A stretch of 51,182 bases of DNA from Novosphingobium sp. ST904 (GCF_001298105.1 NZ_LGJH01000127.1:1-51182); one strand, 5' to 3'; counted from the first letter of the stretch, positions 27,730 to 36,018 are shown. Notes: a model not told the origin generated them from the sequence alone. Numbers and translations are program-made.

Positions 27730-29952
27730 TCAGATCTGGAACTTCACGCGCACCGTGTAGCGGCGCGGATCGCCCGGGAAGAGCGAGAGGAAGTTCGCGG
27801 TAACTGTTTTCTGGTCGGTCAGGTTGGAGACCTCGAAGGCGATCTTCATCTTCTCGTCCATGGTCGTGTAGCTGACGGCGGCGTCCACGTAGTCCTCGGT
27901 CTGCGTGGTCGTGGTGTTCAGCACCGCCACCCAGTAGGGCGAGTTATGGCGCCAGGTCACGGAAGCACCCAGCGAGCCGTCCAGTGCTTCCACCGGCTGG
28001 TCATAGGCCGCGCCGCCGCTGAACTGGAAGGTCGGCACGCGCACGGGCTTGTAGGCGGTGGTGAGCGTGGTCGATGTCGGCACGATGTAGGTATATTCGC
28101 CGTGCATCAGCGAAGGATTGGCGAAGAGGCTGAAATTGCCGAACTTCGCAGTGCTTTCGATCTCGATGCCGTAGGCTTCGAAAGTGCCGGCATTGAAGGG
28201 AAGCTGCGATATCACGCCGGTGATCGGGCTGGTGACGGCGGCAGTGACCTGGAGGTCCCTGGTCTTGGCGTAATAGCCGGTGGCGTTGAAGCGCAACTTG
28301 CGGCCGAACAGTTCGGACTTCACCCCGCCTTCGAACGACCACGTCTTCTCGGGATCGAACATCACCGCATTGTACGGCGCGGCCGAACCGCCGTTCCAGC
28401 CGCCGGACTTGAAGCCGTTGGTGGCGGAAGCGAAGACCATGACGTCCGGGTTGATCTTGTAGTTGAGCGCCACGCGCGGGGTGAACTTGCGGAATGTCCG
28501 CTTCAGCGGAATGCCGTAAGCGGCCACTGCGGCGCTGTCGTATCCAAAGCCCGGGAATTCGTCCGAGGCGAGATAGCCGACCTGCTTGGTCTCGATCGTG
28601 TAGCGCCCGCCTGCGGTCAGGGTCAACTGCCGGGTCAGGTCGAAGTCTGCCTGCGCATAAAGCGCCGGTTCGGTTCGTTGGTGCAGGAGGTGCTGGTCCT
28701 GAACGAGATTGAACGCCGTGGTCCCGCCGGAAAAGCTGGTCTGGCGATCGTCCGATTTCTCATTGAGGTAGAACAGGCCGGTGACGAGGTGAGCGCGGTC
28801 GCCGAAGAGATCGGCATTGTACTTCAGCTCGCTCGACCACTGCTCGTGCGTGCCGTTGTCGGTGATGATGTAGCCTGCGTACTTGTTCACCGCGTTGGCG
28901 CTATATTCGTTGATGTAGCCCTGATCGAGGTGGCGGTAACCGAAGATCCAGGTCAGCGAACTGCCTTCAAGGTCGTAATTGACGTTGGCGCTGAGCGCGA
29001 CGTTCTCGGACAGGTTGCAGTTGCCCGCTCCGGTGGAGAGCAGGTTCTGCGCGTTGTTGCCGTCGCAGCGCGTGGTCGGCAGCCCCGAGGCGGTTTCGTA
29101 GAAGACCGGGCGGGTGGTGGCGGCGGGAACGTAGGGGTTCTCTCCGGCGACGCTGCGCAGGCCCGCATATGTGCCGGAGTTGCGGGTATATTCGGCGGCA
29201 AGATCGATGGTGAGCCGGTCGGTCGGCAAAAGCCGGACATCGCCGCGCAGGCCGTAGCTGCTCTCGCCGTTGAACCAGTCGCCCGTGGTGATGTTCTTCA
29301 GATAGCCCCGGTCCTGCACGACATAGCCCGACAGCTTGGTCAGGATCCCGTCGGTCAGGGGCAGGTCGGCGGTTGCCTTGACGGTGTACCGTTCATAGGA
29401 GCCCGCGCTCATTTCCATCTTCATGCCGGCGGTGTCGGAAGGCTTGCGCATGATGACGTTGATGGCGCCGCCGGTGGTGTTGCGCCCGAACAGCGTTCCC
29501 TGCGGACCGCGCATGACTTCCACGCGCTCGGTATCGAAGAAGGCGTAGTTGTTGGCGTTCTGGCGGGCGACATAGACGTCGTCGACATAAGTGGTGACCG
29601 GCGCGTCGAAGGTCGGGGTGGACTGGCTGTTGCCCAGGCCGCGCAAGTAATAGGCATTCGCCGAGGCGAGGCCCGCGTTGTGCTGCGAAACCATGCCCGG
29701 CACGAACTTCGATGTGGAGATGGCATCCTGGACATTGAGCCGTTCCAGCATGGCTTCGTTGAAGGCGGTGACCGTTACCGGCACGTCCTGCAGCTTTTCC
29801 TGGCGGCGCTGCGTGGTAACGACGATTTCTTCGAGCCCGCCGGTCTTCGCGCCGGTTTCTGCGGGTGCTTCCTGAGCCTGAGCCTCGGCCTGAACGGAGG
29901 CGAGGCTGAGCGGCATGAGTATCGTGGAAAGGAGCAGTCGGTAATCGGTCAT
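27730..29952 (-). CDS. TonB-dependent outer-membrane receptor 2
   Basis: This intact 740-residue receptor has a signal peptide (LLLSTILMPLSLASVQAEA), a TonB box region (LEEIVVTTQRRQEKLQDVPV), a plug (AYYLRGLGNSQSTPTF, RVEVMRGPQGTLFGRNTTGG) and a barrel ending DPRRYTVRVKFQI. The VTTQRRQEKLQDVPV start is typical of the large sphingomonad receptor group that imports non-iron organic compounds. It lies between an MFS carrier and the amidase/deacetylase-fold operon on one strand, so all probably serve the same substrate. Alternating inverted repeats sit between its promoter and start codon. Confidence 0.95.
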   Translation of the reverse strand: MTDYRLLLSTILMPLSLASVQAEAQAQEAPAETGAKTGGLEEIVVTTQRRQEKLQDVPVTVTAFNEAMLERLNVQDAISTSKFVPGMVSQHNAGLASANAYYLRGLGNSQSTPTFDAPVTTYVDDVYVARQNANNYAFFDTERVEVMRGPQGTLFGRNTTGGAINVIMRKPSDTAGMKMEMSAGSYERYTVKATADLPLTDGILTKLSGYVVQDRGYLKNITTGDWFNGESSYGLRGDVRLLPTDRLTIDLAAEYTRNSGTYAGLRSVAGENPYVPAATTRPVFYETASGLPTTRCDGNNAQNLLSTGAGNCNLSENVALSANVNYDLEGSSLTWIFGYRHLDQGYINEYSANAVNKYAGYIITDNGTHEQWSSELKYNADLFGDRAHLVTGLFYLNEKSDDRQTSFSGGTTAFNLVQDQHLLHQRTEPALYAQADFDLTRQLTLTAGGRYTIETKQVGYLASDEFPGFGYDSAAVAAYGIPLKRTFRKFTPRVALNYKINPDVMVFASATNGFKSGGWNGGSAAPYNAVMFDPEKTWSFEGGVKSELFGRKLRFNATGYYAKTRDLQVTAAVTSPITGVISQLPFNAGTFEAYGIEIESTAKFGNFSLFANPSLMHGEYTYIVPTSTTLTTAYKPVRVPTFQFSGGAAYDQPVEALDGSLGASVTWRHNSPYWVAVLNTTTTQTEDYVDAAVSYTTMDEKMKIAFEVSNLTDQKTVTANFLSLFPGDPRRYTVRVKFQI

Positions 29953-29967
29953 GGCGATTCCCTCATG

Positions 29968-29992
29968 GAATGGCGACCATTCGCCGAATGGT
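29968..29992 (-). promoter_or_regulatory. Alternating inverted half-sites upstream of TonB receptor 2
   Basis: On the plus strand GAATGG-cga-CCATTC-gcc-GAATGG gives three half-sites in 9-bp phase. The right pair extends to ACCATTC-gcc-GAATGGT. On the transcript the middle half-site can pair with either neighbour, giving two exclusive hairpins just before the GAGGG ribosome site. It could be an operator cluster or an RNA switch. Confidence 0.5.
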
Positions 29993-30002
29993 ATTGTTAT
30001 AA

Positions 30003-30030
30003 TGATATATCAATATGTCAAATAATTGAC
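30003..30030 (-). promoter_or_regulatory. AT-rich promoter region with two dyads
   Basis: TGATATATCA (30003-30012) is a perfect palindrome, and GTCAA-ATAA-TTGAC (30017-30030) is a perfect inverted repeat that includes a minus-strand -35-like TTGACA. The region is AT-rich against its surroundings and likely holds the receptor promoter. Confidence 0.5.
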
Positions 30031-30045
30031 GCAGTATTTCCAGAT

Positions 30046-31326
30046 TCAGCTAAACCGCGGATATCGGCCGAGAAACAGGAAGCCGGCGGCGCTGATCGGG
30101 AGGATGATGGCGCAAGCGAAGAGGGCGGGGGTGAAATCGTGCGCGGCATCGCGAATCATCCCGAAAACGAGCGGCGCGAAACCGGCGCCGATCGTGAAGC
30201 AGACGTAGAATAGGCCGTAGATCGCGGCGTAGGATCTCATCCCGAAATATCGTGCCGTCAGATAGGCCACGACATCGAACTCCACGCCCAGCGCAAAGCC
30301 GATCAGGAAAATGGCGAAGCCGGCGGTGGCAGGGGCGACATGCCCTCCCGAAAGGAAGAGGCAGGAAGCCACAGGCACGCTCAGGATCACGAAGGCGACG
30401 GCGGGCGCCCAGAAACGGTCGAGCAGGAAGCCGCCCACCAGCCGTCCGGTGATCGATGCAAGGCCGATCAGCGGGGTCAGCCTCACGATCGTCGCGGCGT
30501 CGAGGCCCTTGTCGCTCAGGATGGATTCCAGGTTGGGTGGGGTTCCGGCCAGCGCGAACGACAGCGGGACCAGCAGCAGCGCGATCAGCCAGAACCGCCA
30601 CTGGCGCAGCGCCTCGCCCCGGGAATATCCTGAAATCGGCGTGATCGGGTCAGTGTTTCCGGTGTCCTGCAGGTCGGCGGGGGAAGGATCACGGAACAGC
30701 AGCAGCGTGATCGGCGTGGCGACCAGTAGCGGAAGCGCGCCTAGTACGGCGTAGCCGGTCCGCCAGCCGTAGTCGCCGATCACCCAGGCGAGTACGGGCT
30801 TGCAGGCGATGCCGAACAGGCCCGTGCCCATCATGGCGATGCCCAGTGCCAGCCCGCGATGACGGTCGAACCAGCGGTTCACGGTGCGGGTGAACGTGAT
30901 CGGCAGGCTGCCCGCGCCGACGGCCGCGGCGACGCCCCAGGTGACATAGTACTGCGTGAGCGAGCCCCCCAGCGTGGCGAGCGAGATGTAGGACAGGCCG
31001 AACAGCGCAAGAGAGGCGGCCGAAACCGTCCTGGCGCCAAAGCGCTCGCACAGCAGCCCGGCGATGGGGGCGGCCACCAGCAGGGCCAGCGTCGTGATCG
31101 TCAATCCGCCCATGATCTGGCCCATCGACCATCCGAATTCCTGCGCGAGGTGAGGGGCGAAAATTCCGAAGGTGTAGAAAGGCAGCGATACGAGACCGCT
31201 GCCGATCCCGATCAGCGATGCCAGCAGGATCGTCCAGCCCCGCGCGAATTCGCCGTCGGCGGATGCTCCGGCCGGATCGGGGAAAGCGGCCTGTTCGATC
31301 CTGTCTGCCTGCAAGTCTGCCTCCAT
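30046..31326 (-). CDS. MFS transporter
   Basis: This intact 426-residue inner-membrane carrier has twelve predicted helices (for example WTILLASLIGIGSGLVSL). The sequences FGIFAPHLAQEFGWSMGQIMGG and NRWFDRHRGLALGIAMMGTGLFG resemble the monocarboxylate/oxalate-formate (OFA-like) group of facilitators. It is on the same strand as TonB receptor 2 and the amidase operon and should carry their substrate, or a breakdown product, across the inner membrane. The ATG at 31326 is preceded by GGAG-like bases about 10 upstream. Confidence 0.9.
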   Translation of the reverse strand: MEADLQADRIEQAAFPDPAGASADGEFARGWTILLASLIGIGSGLVSLPFYTFGIFAPHLAQEFGWSMGQIMGGLTITTLALLVAAPIAGLLCERFGARTVSAASLALFGLSYISLATLGGSLTQYYVTWGVAAAVGAGSLPITFTRTVNRWFDRHRGLALGIAMMGTGLFGIACKPVLAWVIGDYGWRTGYAVLGALPLLVATPITLLLFRDPSPADLQDTGNTDPITPISGYSRGEALRQWRFWLIALLLVPLSFALAGTPPNLESILSDKGLDAATIVRLTPLIGLASITGRLVGGFLLDRFWAPAVAFVILSVPVASCLFLSGGHVAPATAGFAIFLIGFALGVEFDVVAYLTARYFGMRSYAAIYGLFYVCFTIGAGFAPLVFGMIRDAAHDFTPALFACAIILPISAAGFLFLGRYPRFS

Positions 31327-31446
31327 GAAGTTCTTCGGTCTGGAGGGAACCGCGTCTGGCTCTGCATTCCCAGCACGGGTGCCATTGCATCCGCACAGCG
31401 GATAGCGCGCGGTGCGGGCTGGCCGGAGGGCGCGGGATCGAAGGAC

Positions 31447-31458
31447 TGTTCGCGAACA
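31447..31458 (+). promoter_or_regulatory. Perfect palindrome TGTTCGCGAACA
   Basis: This 12-bp perfect palindrome lies in the gap between the divergent MFS and DUF1330 genes, 20 bp before the DUF1330 start. It is placed like an operator. No dedicated regulator gene is adjacent. Confidence 0.4.
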
Positions 31459-31478
31459 ATCCAGCAGGAGTAGATATA

Positions 31479-31772
31479 ATGGCCGCCTGGCTCGTCGTTA
31501 CCGCCCACCTCAAGGACCGCGAGGCTTTCATGTCCTGCGGCTATGCCCAGGCCGCTGCCGAGGCGCTGGTCAATTATGGAGGAACTTACGTCGTGCGCGC
31601 GCCCGGCGGCACCGTGCTTGAGGGCGAGGGCCGGGACGGCGGCTCGGTGGTGGTTTCGGAATGGCCCGATCGCGACGCCGCGCTCGCATTCTGGAACTCG
31701 CCCGAATACACCGCCGCCAAGAAACTGCGCGAGGGACTGGCGGAAATCTCCGTCACGCTCGTCGGCGCATGA
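31479..31772 (+). CDS. DUF1330-family small protein
   Basis: This 97-residue protein has the dimeric alpha/beta-barrel look of DUF1330 (MAAWLVVTAHLKDREAF, GDGGSVVVSEWPDRDAALAFWNSPEY). The family's function is not established; members often lie in catabolic operons. AGGAG precedes the ATG by 8 bases. It is divergent from the MFS carrier of the amidase island and convergent with the next gene. It could be a small enzyme or ligand-binding protein of that pathway. Confidence 0.88.
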   Translation: MAAWLVVTAHLKDREAFMSCGYAQAAAEALVNYGGTYVVRAPGGTVLEGEGRDGGSVVVSEWPDRDAALAFWNSPEYTAAKKLREGLAEISVTLVGA

Positions 31773-31781
31773 CGTGAACGC

Positions 31782-31806
31782 CCCTGCCGGTCGGGAGCCG
31801 GCAGGG
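31782..31806. terminator. Hairpin between convergent DUF1330 and lipocalin-like genes
   Basis: CCCTGCCGG and CCGGCAGGG pair perfectly around a 7-base loop in the 46-base gap between the two stops. Confidence 0.65.
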
Positions 31807-31818
31807 CGCGGTCGCCCG

Positions 31819-32343
31819 TCAGATGTCGGGCGCGCCGTCGTTGGACCAGTTCTGCCAGTCGCGGGTCACGAAGACCTCGTCGATCAGGGTGCGCTGGTAG
31901 CATCTGCCTTCGCGGAACCACTGCCAGGTGCGGGCGCGATGGGTGCGCTCGTCGTTGTTCTGGATCATCTCGTAGAGATAGATGCCGGGCTCGTTGTGGC
32001 GGGTCCAGTTGAGGCAGGTCGAACGGTTGAAGTCGTCCGGCTGCATGGCCGCTGCCCAGCCCTTGATGAGATCGTTGTCCCACCAGATCCGGCCATCCTT
32101 GTAGACTGCCGGGAAATCGCGGACTTCCACGCGGCCGTCATCCCAGAAATAATGGTTCGTCTGGTGGTAGTGATCCACGCCGTCCTTCTCGAACAGGCGG
32201 CAGATCAGGCGCGAGCGGTGCTGGTCGGTCAATTCGCCGGTCTTGGCGTCGTAATAGCGATACCAGCCTTCCCAGACGCCTTCGTTGGATGCCAGCAGCG
32301 GCATCGCCTCGCGCACGCCGGGCGTGTTGATGAGTGTCGTCAT
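31819..32343 (-). CDS. Calycin/lipocalin-like protein of unknown function
   Basis: This 174-residue cytoplasmic protein is rich in Trp and Tyr (EGWYRYYDAKTGELTDQHRS, HYHQTNHYFWDDGRVEVRDF, WDNDLIKGWA). The repeated beta-strand pattern and G-W-Y motifs recall calycin-fold proteins of the DUF3598 kind. I recognise no active site. It has no signal peptide. It lies upstream of and on the same strand as the MFS/TonB/amidase island, but the DUF1330 gene on the other strand intervenes, so it has its own promoter. It may bind a small hydrophobic ligand (inference). Confidence 0.7.
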   Translation of the reverse strand: MTTLINTPGVREAMPLLASNEGVWEGWYRYYDAKTGELTDQHRSRLICRLFEKDGVDHYHQTNHYFWDDGRVEVRDFPAVYKDGRIWWDNDLIKGWAAAMQPDDFNRSTCLNWTRHNEPGIYLYEMIQNNDERTHRARTWQWFREGRCYQRTLIDEVFVTRDWQNWSNDGAPDI

Positions 32344-32416
32344 GAAACCTCCTTTTCAGCTTACCGGCCGGGAGGTTGCGCCATGATCGTGCGGATTGCC
32401 CGAAGGGGAGGCGTTG

Positions 32417-33103
32417 CTATCCGTCCTGCGGACAGCGGCAGGGGGCGTTTCCGCCTTCGAGCCGGGCGCGGGCGCGGCCTCTCTTCCTGGCGCGGCCCAG
32501 CAGCCGCGAACCCAGGAACGTCGCGGTCAGCGCGCATCCCGCCAGCAGGAGGGCGCCGAGCATGAGATGCCCTTCATCGATAGACCACTGCGATCCGAAA
32601 GTGCCCGCCGCAAGGTAGCCGGGCGCGAACATCAGCGGCACCCACAAGGTGGCCGAAGCGATGTTGGCGATCTGGAACGGGCGGCCGGGCATGGCCAGAA
32701 CGCCGGCCACAAGGGGAACCGTCGCGCGGATCGGGCCGAGAAAACGGCCCATGAAGACGGCGGCGAAACCGAACTTGCGGAAGAACAGCCGGGTGCGGGC
32801 CACGGCGGGGCGATGCCGGTTGAGCGGCCAGCGCCGATAGATGCGGGGGCCTATCCTGTTGCCCAGGCCGTAGGAAACCCAGTCCCCCAGGATCGATCCG
32901 GCCACGGCCCAGATGAAGATCGGCCATGCGTCCAGCGCGTCGGCGCCGATCAGGCCGCCGATCGCTAGCATGACGGCGGTCGCCGGGACGAACAGACCCA
33001 CGATCGCAAGGGATTCGCCGAAGCACAGAATGCCCACGACAGGGCCTGCCCACATGCCATGGGCGGAGACGAACTGGCTGGCCTGATCGATCAGGCCTTC
33101 CAT
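32417..33103 (-). CDS. DedA-family membrane protein
   Basis: This 228-residue protein of the SNARE-associated/DedA family includes undecaprenyl-phosphate or phospholipid flippases. Motifs are CFGESLAIVGLFVPATAVM, GSILGDWVSYGLGNRIG, the family signature FFRKFGFAAVFMGRFLGPIRATVPLVAG and several membrane helices. The ATG at 33103 gives the normal N-terminus (MEGLIDQASQF). The C-terminus is a basic tail (GRARKRGRARAR). The gene starts 70 bp after the glycosyltransferase gene on the same strand, so the pair is probably co-transcribed and envelope-related. Confidence 0.93.
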   Translation of the reverse strand: MEGLIDQASQFVSAHGMWAGPVVGILCFGESLAIVGLFVPATAVMLAIGGLIGADALDAWPIFIWAVAGSILGDWVSYGLGNRIGPRIYRRWPLNRHRPAVARTRLFFRKFGFAAVFMGRFLGPIRATVPLVAGVLAMPGRPFQIANIASATLWVPLMFAPGYLAAGTFGSQWSIDEGHLMLGALLLAGCALTATFLGSRLLGRARKRGRARARLEGGNAPCRCPQDG

Positions 33104-33173
33104 GTGCCGTGCCGGATCACGCGTGAGACTGGGAACGGCCGGCCAATGCCGAAAACGGGCATTGCGGGGGAGG

Positions 33174-34401
33174 TCATGCCGCGAAGGGGATCGCGGCATC
33201 GCCGCGTCCGTCCCACGGCTCCAAACTGCGGCCCAGCACGTCCATGTAGCATTCGAGCACCTGATACGATGCGCCGTCCCAGTCGTAAGTGGCGCTGGCA
33301 TTGCGGGCATGGCCGCCCATGGCAGCCCGGGCCCTGGCGTTGCGGGTCAATTCGCGCAGCCCGCGCAGTGCTGCCTCCATGTCGCCCTGGGGGAAGAGGA
33401 TGCCCGAGCCGCCCTGAAGCAGGTTGCGCCCGCTGGGCACGTCGATGCAGACGGTGGGCACGCCAGATGCCATGGCTTCCAGCGTCACGTTGCCGAAGGC
33501 TTCGGTCGTGCTGGGATTGAGGAAGATATCGGCGCCGGCCACTGCCCGTCCGAGTTCCGGTCCCATGAGGTGGCCGGCGAACCGGGCTTGCGGCAGCTTC
33601 TGCTCCATCCATGATCGCTCCGGGCCGCCGCCGACCACGAGCGGCCGGATCGGCAGGCCTTCGCGTATCAGCCGCTCGCACAGTGCGACATATTCGGCGA
33701 GCCCCTTCTCGCGAACGAGACGGCCGAAGTGGAGAATGGCGACCTCGCCGTCCGCGATCCCGAGCTTGCGCCGCCAGGCCATGTCGCGGGCGTGAGGGGT
33801 GAACTGGCTGCGATCGACGCCCCGCCCCCAGATGCGCGTCCGTTCGCCGAGACCGGCCTCGCCGAACTCGGCGGCGATGGCGGCGTGGGTACGAGGATGC
33901 GGTTGCTGCGGCGATAGAAGCGGGAAAGGTGGCGTTCCATCGCGGGCCGCAGCAGATTCGCGCCGTAGAAAGCGGCATACTTTTCGAAGCGCGTGTGCAG
34001 GCTGGATACCACCGGAATGCCCGCGTCACGGGCGAAGCTCTGGGCGGCGGTCCCGGTCCAGTCCGGCGCCGACACATGTATGATGTCCGGTGCGAAGGCG
34101 GAAAGGTGCGCGCGGATGCGCCGTGGCAGGCCCAGGCCAAGGCGATAGTCTTCGCGCCCCGGTATCCGGATCGACGGCACCGGGACAAGCGTTCCTTCGG
34201 GCGCGAAGGCGGGCGTCGGCGAAGTGGGCGAATAGACCATGACGAGCAACCACGCCGTTCGAGATAGCCGACGAGACGATTGAGCGCCTGGTTCGCGCCA
34301 TCGCGAACGTAGTTGTAGTTGCCCGAGAAAAGAGCGACGCGGGGCCGCTGGCGGGACTGGCCGGATCGATGTGATCGCGGCGCTGGATCGATATGCGGCA
34401 T
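33174..34401 (-). CDS. Glycosyltransferase family 4 (two frameshifts)
   Basis: This cytoplasmic sugar transferase has a GT-B fold. The N-terminal domain begins RVALFSGNYNYVRDGANQALNRL, a glycine/asparagine-rich start common in GT4 lipid glycosyltransferases. The nucleotide-sugar domain has ILHFGRLVREKGL and the E-x7-E motif in PSTTEAFGNVTLEAMASGVP. Breaks near 34252 (LERRG to LLVMVYSPTSP) and 33884 (RILVPT to AIAAEFGEAG) each need one added base, and the result is 409 residues. ATG 34401 has CAGGAAG just upstream. The GTAAG-N6-GTAAG repeat 69 bp upstream suggests control by the adjacent two-component system. The acceptor is probably a membrane lipid. Confidence 0.88.
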
Positions 34402-34470
34402 CACTTCCTGATATTTTTCGATGTTTCGGCTGCCGTTGCCGAGGTTTGTTCGAGCCCTGCGCGACTTTTG

Positions 34471-34486
34471 CTTACGGCAACCTTAC
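34471..34486 (-). promoter_or_regulatory. OmpR-type direct repeat CTTAC-N6-CTTAC (copy 2)
   Basis: CTTACGGCAACCTTAC lies in the gap between the glycosyltransferase and the secreted-protein gene. Read on the minus strand it is GTAAG-N6-GTAAG, 69 bp before the glycosyltransferase ATG. It differs by one base from copy 1 and by two from copy 3. Confidence 0.7.
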
Positions 34487-34504
34487 AAGGGCGCACTATT
34501 TGCC

Positions 34505-35212
34505 TCAGAGTTCCCGGATCACGCGCAAGCCCGCCTGGGGCCTCCACCCCAGTTCGCGCTGGTGCGCTGCGCCTATCCCCGCCTGCATCGAAAGGCGAGG
34601 CGCGATGTCCTGATGAAGCTGCGGCATGATGAGCAATTGGCGCCCGGCGCCGCTCTGGAGGTTGAATTCGATACCCAGGGTCGTGGCGGGCGATGCGTCG
34701 TAGAACGTGGAATGGTTGAGCAGCGCCCTGCTTCGGCCACCTTTGGCAAAAGTGACGTCGCCCGCGCCGGCCATGGCCATCATGCTCCAGCGTGCGTGGA
34801 AGCGGTAGCCGACGAGATAGAGCAGGCTGCTCTCCCAGCGGCCGCTTTCCCGATTGTAGAGACCCAGGTACTGGACGCCGTGCACGCCCTTTCCGCCATC
34901 GAGCGCGCCGAATGTGCCCTGCAGGCCGAGCTTGTAATCTGTGACACGGCCATCGTCGAATGGCAGTTCCAGTTCGACCGCCAGCCCGTCGGCCACCGCA
35001 AGTTCGATTTCCGGTGCCCATTCGACCGCGCGGTCGGGGCCGGACAGGCGGGTCTGGGCCAGGGTGTTGACTTCAAGCTCGCCCGCGCGTGCACCGAGCG
35101 GGCGGACCATGTCGAACACCATCGGCTCCGCTATCTCGGGATAGTTCTGAGCCATTGCCGATGCCGTCTGCAGAAAGGAAATCGCCGCGAGAACAATAAG
35201 GGCCGGGCGCAT
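34505..35212 (-). CDS. Secreted beta-rich protein of unknown function
   Basis: This 235-residue protein starts with a clear signal peptide (MRPALIVLAAISFLQTASAMAQ). The mature part alternates polar and hydrophobic residues (LGVHGVQYLGLYNRE-like strands, SSLLYLVGYRFHARWSM, GIGAAHQRELGWRPQAGLRV), like a small outer-membrane barrel or periplasmic beta-protein. I do not recognise a family. It is divergent from the response regulator, sharing a control region with the CTTAC repeats 98 bp upstream of its ATG, and is probably a target of that system. Confidence 0.72.
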   Translation of the reverse strand: MRPALIVLAAISFLQTASAMAQNYPEIAEPMVFDMVRPLGARAGELEVNTLAQTRLSGPDRAVEWAPEIELAVADGLAVELELPFDDGRVTDYKLGLQGTFGALDGGKGVHGVQYLGLYNRESGRWESSLLYLVGYRFHARWSMMAMAGAGDVTFAKGGRSRALLNHSTFYDASPATTLGIEFNLQSGAGRQLLIMPQLHQDIAPRLSMQAGIGAAHQRELGWRPQAGLRVIREL

Positions 35213-35310
35213 CGATCGGACACTCCTGTTGCGCCATGGCCTCGTCGCCGCGATATGGACGACATGACAGATAACCATGGCAATGTCCGGCTGCCCGCAG
35301 CATGGTCCAA

Positions 35311-35326
35311 CTTACCGCGACCTTAC
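35311..35326 (-). promoter_or_regulatory. OmpR-type direct repeat CTTAC-N6-CTTAC (copy 3)
   Basis: CTTACCGCGACCTTAC lies between the divergent secreted-protein gene and the response-regulator gene, 11 bp before the regulator ATG. The position fits both activation of the secreted-protein gene and autoregulation of the regulator. Confidence 0.7.
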
Positions 35327-35337
35327 TGGAGCCGTTC

Positions 35338-36018
35338 ATGCGACTGCTGATCGTCGAGGATAATCCTGATCTGGCCGAACTGATCGGCACCCGCCTGCGC
35401 GAGGCGGGCTTCGTCAACGACATCGTTTCCACCGCGGAAGACGCGCGGCTGCTCGTCGAGGCGGGCCATCACGCGGCCCTGCTGCTCGATCTCGGGTTGC
35501 CGGACCAGGACGGGATCGCCTTGCTGAGGAGCCTGCGCGCGGCGGGGCATTTCCTGCCGGTGCTGGTCCTGACAGCGCGCTCTTCGATAGCGGATCGGGT
35601 TGCCGGACTGAATGCGGGCGCTGACGACTATCTTCCGAAGCCCTTCGCGGCGGAGGAACTGGTCGCTCGCGTGGCGGCGCTGCTGCGGCGCGCCACGGGG
35701 GAGAACGGCGTGGAAATCGCGTGCGGCCGCTTGCGCTACGATGTCTCGTCCCAGACCGTCAGCGTCGATGAACACGCCATCGTCCTGGCCCCGCGCGAGA
35801 TCCAGTTGCTGGATCTCCTGATGCGGCACCGCGACAAGGTGGTGCGCAAGACCCAGATCGAATCCGCGTTCTTCGGGCTCGGCGATGAATTTTCCTCGAA
35901 CGCCGCGGAAGTCAGCGTGCACCGTTTGCGCAAGCGGCTTCAATCGCTGGACGCCGGCGCCGAAATCGTGACGGTGCGGGGCCTCGGCTATCTGTTGCGG
36001 GCTTCGCCGGAGCACTGA
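35338..36018 (+). CDS. OmpR/PhoB-type response regulator
   Basis: This 226-residue regulator has a receiver with the acidic pair Glu8-Asp9, the phospho-acceptor Asp51 (LLLDLGLPD), Thr79 and Lys101 (DDYLPKPF). Its winged-helix DNA-binding domain contains VLAPREIQLLDLLMRH, NAAEVSVHRLRKRL and VRGLGYLL. ATG 35338 follows a GGAG site. Its stop overlaps the sensor kinase start (TGATG). The sequence resembles QseB/PmrA/TctD regulators, whose sites are direct repeats in about 11-bp phase, which matches the CTTAC repeats nearby. Confidence 0.96.
   Translation: MRLLIVEDNPDLAELIGTRLREAGFVNDIVSTAEDARLLVEAGHHAALLLDLGLPDQDGIALLRSLRAAGHFLPVLVLTARSSIADRVAGLNAGADDYLPKPFAAEELVARVAALLRRATGENGVEIACGRLRYDVSSQTVSVDEHAIVLAPREIQLLDLLMRHRDKVVRKTQIESAFFGLGDEFSSNAAEVSVHRLRKRLQSLDAGAEIVTVRGLGYLLRASPEH

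Noticed and set aside
27676..30213. 845-codon open frame on the plus strand
   Set aside because: It lies antisense to the intact TonB receptor 2. Long antisense frames are common at this G/C content, and the protein has no recognisable motif.
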